A DNA stretch of 64,000 bases from Zhengitettix transpicula (lineage: Eukaryota > Arthropoda > Insecta > Orthoptera > Tetrigidae), in NCBI GenBank assembly GCA_037074705.1, contig CM073590.1, forward strand, positions 116,544,600-116,608,599. The letters are read 5' to 3'. The notes under the pieces are model-generated. The model did not search any database, had not been told where the DNA came from, and saw nothing but the letters and a program-made list of their open reading frames with translations. Shown piece by piece: positions 57,309 through 64,000 of the stretch. Position 1 is the first letter of the stretch. Each line of letters starts with the position of its first letter. Made by a program: the position numbers and the translations under genes.

Positions 57309-59215
57309 CTAGCTGGGTGCCCGGCGTTGCCCGAGATGTCATTTATCAATAACCATCCTTAAGACTCCAATTTTGGTTACTTTTGCGCTATTTTTATGTA
57401 AAGCTCCTCGAACCCTATCCCTAAATGTGCTCACCTCCCATGCCGAAGGGGGATGAAGTCATTGACTAAATATATCGGCCGTTTTTTTATGTTAGAAGAT
57501 GACCACCCCCACAAATATGCGATAATGAAAAAGAATGTATTCCACGCAAAAATCGGCCGATTACATTGTTTGAAAATTTATTCCCCCGCCCAACACCTCC
57601 CAAACCCGTCGCGTTACCCAGGTTGTCACAATTAGATTCAGCGACATTCATAGTCTCTGAATTGATCAAACCCGTCGCTTAACCAAGGTTGTCGCAATTA
57701 GATTCAGCGACATTCATAATCTCGGAATTGATTCGAATCTCGGTTGTTTTTGCGGGATTTTATTTAACGTACCTCCACCCCACCCCTAAGCTTGCTCCCC
57801 TCACAGGGGTTAAATTATACACAAACAACATCGGTATAAATACTATCAAAGTAATTAACCCCAGGAAATAATTATCGCAAATATCGACCGTTTAACATGT
57901 TTGGAATTTTTCACCCCCGACCACTCCCGATTCGGGGACTTAAACGGTCAAGTTTAATGTCATAATTAAACTCAGTGACAATCCTGATAGTTTCTGGTTT
58001 CTTTTTATGTAATGCTACTTCACGACCACCCTTATGAGTCCGAAAGGGGTTAAAATTATACACAGAGAACATGTAGGGAAATTTTATTAATCTAATTCAT
58101 CCAGAAATATATTTAATCGACGCAAACAACAGCCGGTCAACTCATCCCAACCCAGCCGATACCCGCGCGTTGTCCAGATTTTCATAAATAAATTCAGGGA
58201 CATCCATTACCTTCGATTTGACTCGAATCTCAATTGTTTTCCCGTTATTTTCAAGGAAATCCCCTCCAGCCCCACCCCTATCATGCCTACAAACAACATC
58301 GGTAGAAATACTATCAACGTCAATGGTCCCGGCATTTATTTATTCCACGCTAATATCGATGATTTAACATGTTAGAAAATTTCCATCCCATCCACTCCCG
58401 CCCATTGGGGCTAAATGGCCAATTTGATGCTATAATTGAACTGGACGACATCCATAACCTTGGATTTGAATCCAATCTCGGTTGTATTCGCGTTATTTTA
58501 TTGCAGCGTTCCTCCACCCAACACCTAAAAGTGCTCTACTGATAATCCCGACCCGCTTCTGGGGGTGGTAGACGCGTCTCACCCAAACAGTCGGTAGAAA
58601 CATTATCAATATCTGTGACCCCTAAAAATATTTATCCGACTGAAATATCGACTGTTTTAGCATGTTTAAATATTTCAACCCCCGTCCACCCCCGCTTCCG
58701 GGGGTGGTAGACGCGTCTCACCCCGACAGTGTTGTTTTCCTGGTAGCAAATAACCCGTGTACGAAATTTGGTGAAATTTGATCCACCGGTATAGATTTGT
58801 ATTCTCCACCCCAAACGCTAGGGGTGCTCTTTCCCCAGGCTGTAGAGGTTGAAAATTATATTCAGATATCATCAGTGGAAACACTATAAATATCTTTGAC
58901 CCCTAAAAATATTTGTCCGACTGAAATATCGACTGTTTTAGCATGTTTAAATATTTCCACCCCCGTCCACCCCCGCTTCTGGGGGTGGTAGACGCGTCTC
59001 ACCCCGACAGTGTTTGTTTCCTGGTCGCAAAGAACACGTGTACGAAATTTGGTGAAATTTTCTCCAGCGGTGTAGATTTGTATAACGAACATACAAATAT
59101 ACTAACATACAAATATACAAACATACAAACATACAAACATACATACATACATACACTCATTTTTATTTATAAAATTAAACGTCGTTATTCATGGAAACAA
59201 CATCGGTTAAAATAG
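57309..59215 (+). repeat. CTAGCTG array, sub-array 1 (ends in (CATA)n tail)
   Basis: It starts AACTAGCTGGGTGCCCGGCG. It then consists of diverged units marked by a 'TTTAGCATGTTTAAATATTTC' block followed by CACCCCCGTCCACCCCCGC. Early units (around 57,480, 57,890 and 58,365) are divergent; the last two (block at 58,661 and 58,942) are 281 bp apart and very similar. The final unit passes AATTTGGTGAAATTT into AACGAACATACAAATATAC and a (CATA/CAAA)n tail at 59,085-59,155, then TTTTTATTTATAAAATTAA. A 66-bp tandem duplication lies at 57,603-57,734. No protein is encoded. The start and tail match a family of non-autonomous retroelements common in arthropods. Confidence 0.8.
59085..59155. repeat. (CATA/CAAA)n tail of sub-array 1
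   Basis: A run of ACATACAAATATAC and ACATACAA units directly joined to the AACGAACATAC end of a 281-bp unit. It marks the 3' end of the first retroelement-like array. Confidence 0.9.
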
Positions 59216-60840
59216 TATGAACAACACCACCCCTAAATCTGCTACTTTCCCGTGGTGGAAAGGGTAGAATTTTTACTCATATCACATCGGTAGAAACACT
59301 ATCAATCTAGTTTACCCATAAACACATAACATTTTGGCAGTTTTCGAATAATAGACAATTCTCACCCCCAGTCCTAAGCAAGCTCACTACTAATGTCTAA
59401 AGGGATTTATATTTTCAACAACATCCGTTGAAATAGTATTCACGTAATTCTCCTCCAAGAACGCGCAAGAACTGACTATTTATCTCCCCTTCCAACCCCC
59501 ACCCTTTCGGGTTAAATGGGCAATTAAAAATATTTATCCGAAGTAAACTCACTGACATCCATAACCTTCGATTTGACTCCAAACTCGGTTGTATTCGCGT
59601 TATTTTTCTGTAAAGCAACTCCACCCCAAACCCTAAGGGTGCCCTTTTCCCAGGGCGTAGGAGATGAATATTATATTCAGATAACATCGGTAGAAACACA
59701 ATCAATATCTTTGACCCCGAAAATATTTATCCAAATCTAATACCTGCTGTTTCAGCATGTTTAAGTATTTCAACCCCCGTCCACCCCCGCTTCTGGGGTT
59801 GGTGGACGCGTCTCACCCCGACAGTGTTGTTTTCCTGGTCGCAAAGAACCCGTGTACGAAATTTGGTGAAATTTGCTCCAGCGGTAAAGATTTGTATTCT
59901 CCACCCCAAACGCTAGGGGTACTCTTTCCCCAGGCTGTAGAGGTTGAAAATTATATTCAGATATCATCAGTGGAAAGACTATAAATATCTTTGACCCCTA
60001 AAAATATTTATCCGACTGAAATATCGACTGTTTTAGCATGTTCAAATATTTCCACCCCCTTCCACCCCCGCTTCTGGGGGTGGTAGGCGTGTCTCACCCC
60101 AACAGTGTTGTTTTCCTGGTCGCAAAGAACCCGTGTACGAAATTTGGTGAAATTTGCTCCAGCGGTGTAGATTTGTATTCTCCACCCCAAACGCTAGGGG
60201 TGCTCTTTCCCCAGGGTGTAGAGGTTGAAAATTATATTCAGATATCATCAGTGGAAAGACTATAAATATCTTTGACCCCTAAAAATATTTATCCGACTGA
60301 AATATCTCCGGTTTTAGCATGTTCAAATATTTCCACCCCCGTCCACCCCCGCTTCAGGGGGTGGTAGGCGCGTCTCACCCCAACAGTGTTGTTTTCCTGG
60401 TCGTAAAGAACACGTGTACGAAATTTGGTGAAATTTGATCAACCGGTATAGATTTGTATTCTCCACCCCAAACCCTAAGGGTGCCCTTTTCCCAGGGTGT
60501 AGGGGATGAAAATTATATTCAGAAAACATCGGCAGGAACACCATAAATATCTTGGACCCCTAAAAATTATTATCCGACTAAAATATCGACTGTTTTAGCA
60601 TGTTCAAATATTTCAACCCCCGTGCACCCCCGCTTCTGGGGGTGGTAGACATGTCTCACCCCAACAGTGTTTGTTTCCTGGTCGTAAAGAACACGTGTAC
60701 GAACTTTGGTGAAATTTGCTCTACCGGTGTAGATTTGTATAACGAACATACAAATATACAAACAAACATACAAACAAACATACAAACAAACATACAAACA
60801 AACATACAAACATACATACACTCTTTTTTATTTATAAGAT
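59216..60840 (+). repeat. CTAGCTG array, sub-array 2 (281-bp units, (CAAACATA)n tail)
   Basis: It resumes with diverged unit sequence, then has four units whose GCATGTT block starts at 59,757, 60,037, 60,318 and 60,599, i.e. spacings of 280, 281 and 281. Each carries the same modules: CTGGTCGCAAAGAACCCGTG, AAATTTGGTGAAATTT, CCACCCCAAACGCTAGGGGT and TGAAATATCGACTGTTTTAG. The last unit ends in AACGAACATACAAATATAC, then a (CAAACAAACATA)n tail at 60,745-60,822 and TTTTTTATTTATAAGATAA. Both strands show 60-80-codon frames per unit simply because stops are scarce in this GC-richer repeat. Confidence 0.85.
60745..60822. repeat. (CAAACAAACATA)n tail of sub-array 2
   Basis: A 12-base higher-order microsatellite, CAAACAAACATA repeated about five times, ending in (CATA)n. 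It follows the last 281-bp unit and is the counterpart of the tail at 59,085-59,155. Confidence 0.9.
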
Positions 60841-60849
60841 AAAAAGTGA

Positions 60850-63780
60850 TATAAAAACTATCTTGATATGTAGGAAAGACATCATGATAAACACAAATCT
60901 AATGCTGCATTAGTACCATCAATTAAATGGTATAGATTATGCAGAAATCAGTACTGAAATCCCATGTTACTATCATTTGAAAATATCAGCAATGACATTG
61001 ATTATTTTGAGTGTCATGTTAATGATTTGCAAGCTCATATGCAGTAGAAGAAACAAGGCTTCATCACAGATCAATTTATTTATGTCTATGTGCATATGGT
61101 AGCAAATGCACTATGCCATATACATGTATGACAGTACCACACTAGGTAAATTAATTTTATAAATAAGATTTTTGAGACATTGTTTAACATTTACACAAAA
61201 TTTGACTGCTCTAAAATGCCAAGTGGAGTTAATATATCTTGGACCATAGTCAATGCATGACAATTTTTAATGATTTTAATTTTGGAAAAGGTATTTCAAT
61301 GTTAGCATTGGATGATCATCAACAAATCTACAATTGGGACAGACCATTTTGAAATGTTGATTGTTGTTTATACAACAAAAAATCTTCAAACTATTGATAC
61401 TGTTAAAATGTTTGAAGTGAATCTATTCATCACAATTTCAAGTACAAAGTAACATTTTGTTTATTTGAGCAGCAAGTTATATCACAGAGAAAACTGAAAG
61501 TTGATTTAATTGTATAACAATTCTAGGGTTACTAAATGATTGGAATATACATTATGTTGTATAATATTCATGTATTCCATTCTGCTAGAAGCTTGAGAAC
61601 TATGTCTATAATACAGACACCTAGAAAGTCTACATTATTTCTTTATTTGAATTTTCTAATGAGCTTTCATATGATTATAGTGTGCCTAATACTGTTAGAT
61701 AAATTTCTGGCTTAATTCTTTCTTCTCCTTCCAGTATGGTCTTCATATTCAAAAATTTTCTCTATGGTTAATTTTGTTTGCTCTTATTCTAATACAGATA
61801 TATTAAGTCAGTTATTTCATTTCACTCTGTAACTTTAAGATATATGAGTAGTTGAAGACTTTGAAGTTCTGAGATTTTAAGCAGCATTAACACAGAAGAG
61901 GAGGACATATCAAAAGTCCATCAAGAAGATATTTTCCTCATTAAAACTTTCTTTCAATGACTTAATGAAATGTTTCAGGTTTCCGAGTTTTGGAAATAGT
62001 TTGCAGACAATTTTAAAAAATTGCAGTAGTCCTTGTGAAAGACTTCTACTATGATTGTTCTAGTACTCCACATTGAGTTGTTTAGAACTAAAGTTCTGAT
62101 TAACTTAATGAATAAATTTCATCATAACATCAAAAACAATAATGGGCTAAGGCTGGGAAATAGTTACGCAACATCTGAAAAAATCCAAAGAAAGAAATCT
62201 TGTGAATGTTGCCATAAGAGACACTCACTGCAACTACGTTAAGCCATTGTGCTGCAAACAGCAAGTAAACTGTATGCCATTGAATAACATTGTAACAGCC
62301 TCACATTTCATAAAATTTCTCTCACATATTGTTAATGTCAATGCCATACTTATTAAGGAAATTCAACATGTCTATGGTAAGTGCTTCTCCAGTGTGACTG
62401 TTTAGATCCAAATGTGTATTGAATCACTTCACCATCAGATTATGTGACATATCTCATTAATGAAATTAAATTATCAATATAATACATCTCCGATGTAAAA
62501 TGAATGCTCAGAGAATATTGCTTAATATTTTTGTTGCACCTACAATGACATTTAAAACCTTTTCCCCAATTATCTCTTCTGTTTTTAAAATCTGTGGAAA
62601 ATAAATAAAGTGGTTTCCACTCTCCAATTACCATATTTGGCTTTTATGCAAACTTAAAAAAAGATCAAACTCTTCTTTTAACTCTAAAATCCCGAAGCAG
62701 TTTCCATTATTTTGTGAAGGAAAAATTTCTTTACAATCACATATAGCTTTTCCATGTGAAAAGAGAAACTTGACCTCATATACTGCATGACATAGACCTT
62801 GAGTCCAATATTTCTATGTCATTTTGAACTGAACTTCCAAAGATCTGTCAATCTGTACTTGTTGTGTATTATTTAAATGTATATGCACAATCAAGAAGAT
62901 ACTTTGTCTTTCTGCAATTTCATTTGGTTTGAATAATTCTTCGGATTATAAAATCCATCAGCATGGGAATTGATATACTTTTTCATATGTTGAACATGAG
63001 TAATTGAGTCAATAATGTTTTATTTTCACTTCATTTCATTGTTCATGAAATAACACAGAACCAGCAAAAACTCTTGTAATCTTCATATTTTCTTGTTGAA
63101 GATGAAAACTATGCATTCAAATTTTGAGGGCTGAATCCAAACTTCTTCTATGATATTTTGTCATAATCCTATATAATTGTGGTCCTCTGATCAAAATTTA
63201 TCTCTAACTAGCTGATTTCCCACTGTTGTCTGAGTATTTAAAATATAAATACCACATAACATTTCTGGGATACTTGCCTGTTTCCTTGGGTGTGAAGAAG
63301 AACCTAGAGCAACAAAACTGCACTTGTCAGTTTGCAAAACTCACAAACCAACCAAAATGCAATGATAATGGGAGAGCCGAAGGGTTAGCGTAATAATAAG
63401 AGAGCAAGAATTCATATATACCCAACATTAATTAATTCAAAACTAATCTCTAAGTCATTTTGAATTTTTCATAATTACTCCTTCTTACTCCTCCGCATAC
63501 TGACAGTGGCTAGCTGAACACATGAGTTGACTTGCAATGGGAATGTCACTGTTCAACGACACAAAAAAAAACTTTATACAATGTCAGAATTGAACTAAGC
63601 AAATGTCAAAACTTTGAATTTGACACAAATCTTTTCTAATCCATACTTGCATATTGAAGGTGCTAATGTGAACTTTATTGACATTGTGAGAGTCAGGCAA
63701 GGATTAGAATGGTATTAAAATTTTGTAGTTCAAGCAAGTAGGTATGAGAAAGCGGTGTGCTATGTTTTTTATTATTGTGG
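60850..63780. other. Intronic AT-rich DNA without recognised features
   Basis: Within the large Pgm1 intron. Base composition is more even than in the 13-40 kb region, but no exon, transposon protein or RNA gene is recognised. AACTAGCTGATTTCCCACTG at 63,209 resembles the start of the CTAGCTG family (compare 7,990 and 57,309), possibly a further degenerate copy. Confidence 0.35.
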
Positions 63781-63782
63781 TC

Positions 63783-64000
63783 AAGAGTTCGTTTTATATC
63801 TATGAAAGCATTGAGGATTTGGTTGGCGTAGGTGGCCAGACTATACTCTGTTGAGTAAATATAAGCTTCCATAAGCTTTACCAACTATTAAAATTATTAT
63901 TATTTTATCAATATATTAATTAATTACAAAATGAAAACATTTATGTCTGATTTAAAATAATTAATAAGAAAGAGTTCGTTTTATATCTATGAAAGCATTG
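63783..64000. repeat. 31-bp direct repeat at the window edge
   Basis: AAGAGTTCGTTTTATATCTA plus TGAAAGCATTG occurs at 63,783-63,813 and again at 63,970-64,000, where the window ends. The true repeat may be longer; it would be a 187-bp-spaced tandem duplication or an element inserted between target-site duplicates. The first copy lies in an unassigned minus-strand frame (63,693-63,884). Confidence 0.8.

Larger units (their letters stand above)
57005..64000 (-). other. Large Pgm1 intron, runs off the window
   Basis: On the minus strand this is the intron upstream of the APDPN exon. No further Pgm1 exon is recognisable up to 64,000: the expected upstream piece, carrying a 'MHGVTGPYA'-like motif and the link to PDPN, is not found. 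The intron is therefore at least 7 kb. It holds the ~3.5-kb repeat array at 57,309-60,840 and, from about 60,850 to 64,000, unremarkable AT-rich sequence. Confidence 0.75.

Noticed and set aside
58632..60842. Many 60-90-codon frames on both strands in the 281-bp array
   Set aside because: The same peptides recur per unit on both strands with frame-independent openness. This reflects the GC-richer, stop-poor repeat sequence, not proteins.
60850..64000. Upstream Pgm1 exon within the window
   Set aside because: I searched the minus strand for the expected MHGVTGPY-type and pre-PDPN segments and found none; the next exon must be outside.
1..64000. CRISPR arrays, bacterial operons, ribosome-binding sites and intact tRNA/rRNA genes
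   Set aside because: None is present; gene structure, splice sites and mobile elements are eukaryotic.

Overview
The window is eukaryotic, AT-rich, mostly non-coding nuclear DNA. It looks like a large, transposon-crowded arthropod genome, most likely an insect: the only convincing host gene is a spliced phosphoglucomutase whose protein resembles insect and vertebrate PGM1, and the mobile elements (mariner, Jockey, a CR1/L2-like LINE, Penelope-like elements, LTR elements) are typical of insects. A polyneopteran such as a stick insect or cockroach would fit, but I cannot establish the species. No bacterial operon, CRISPR array or canonical intact tRNA gene is visible.

Layout. 1-10 kb: unique AT-rich DNA, a Penelope-like GIY-YIG endonuclease fragment (2.46-2.79 kb), the first copy of a ~485-bp poly(A)-tailed repeat (2.86 kb), a degenerate element with internal duplication (7.99-9.17 kb) and a decayed CR1/L2-like LINE on the minus strand (9.59-10.58 kb). 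10-26 kb: two more 485-bp repeats, a hammerhead-ribozyme-like motif (15.97 kb, minus), a strong palindrome (18.1 kb), a better hammerhead motif (22.39 kb, plus), a 5'-truncated Jockey LINE tail (22.69-23.13 kb) and a CpG-rich patch with three CACGTG boxes (23.4-23.7 kb). 26-28 kb: two related LTR-like elements in opposite orientation, both set in a (TA)n tract. 28-42 kb: two mariner fossils, a large palindrome (30.2 kb), a lysine-rich ORF with one in-frame stop (34.5 kb), a tRNA-like remnant (35.65 kb), two more hammerhead fossils and a long inverted repeat (39.0-39.75 kb). 42-54 kb: two tandem 485-bp repeats separated by a hairpin, a nearly full-length but broken mariner with TIRs and TA duplication (46.51-47.66 kb), a Penelope-like reverse transcriptase relic interrupted by another 485-bp repeat, and a 597-bp solo LTR inserted in (TA)n (53.73-54.33 kb).

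55.7-64 kb: the 3' end of the phosphoglucomutase gene on the minus strand. Two coding exons carry the metal-binding loop, sugar-binding loop and C-terminal phosphate-binding domain. The upstream intron runs from 57,005 past the window end and contains a ~3.5-kb array built from ~281-bp units and capped twice by (CATA/CAAA)n tails. The 5' half of the gene lies beyond position 64,000.

The elements do not form one pathway. The most coherent biological thread is a Penelope-like retroelement population: reverse transcriptase, GIY-YIG endonuclease and hammerhead-like motifs occur as separate decayed pieces across the window. A second thread is repeated LTR-type insertion into (TA)n tracts. Most coordinates of repeats are eyeballed and good to roughly 5-30 bases.
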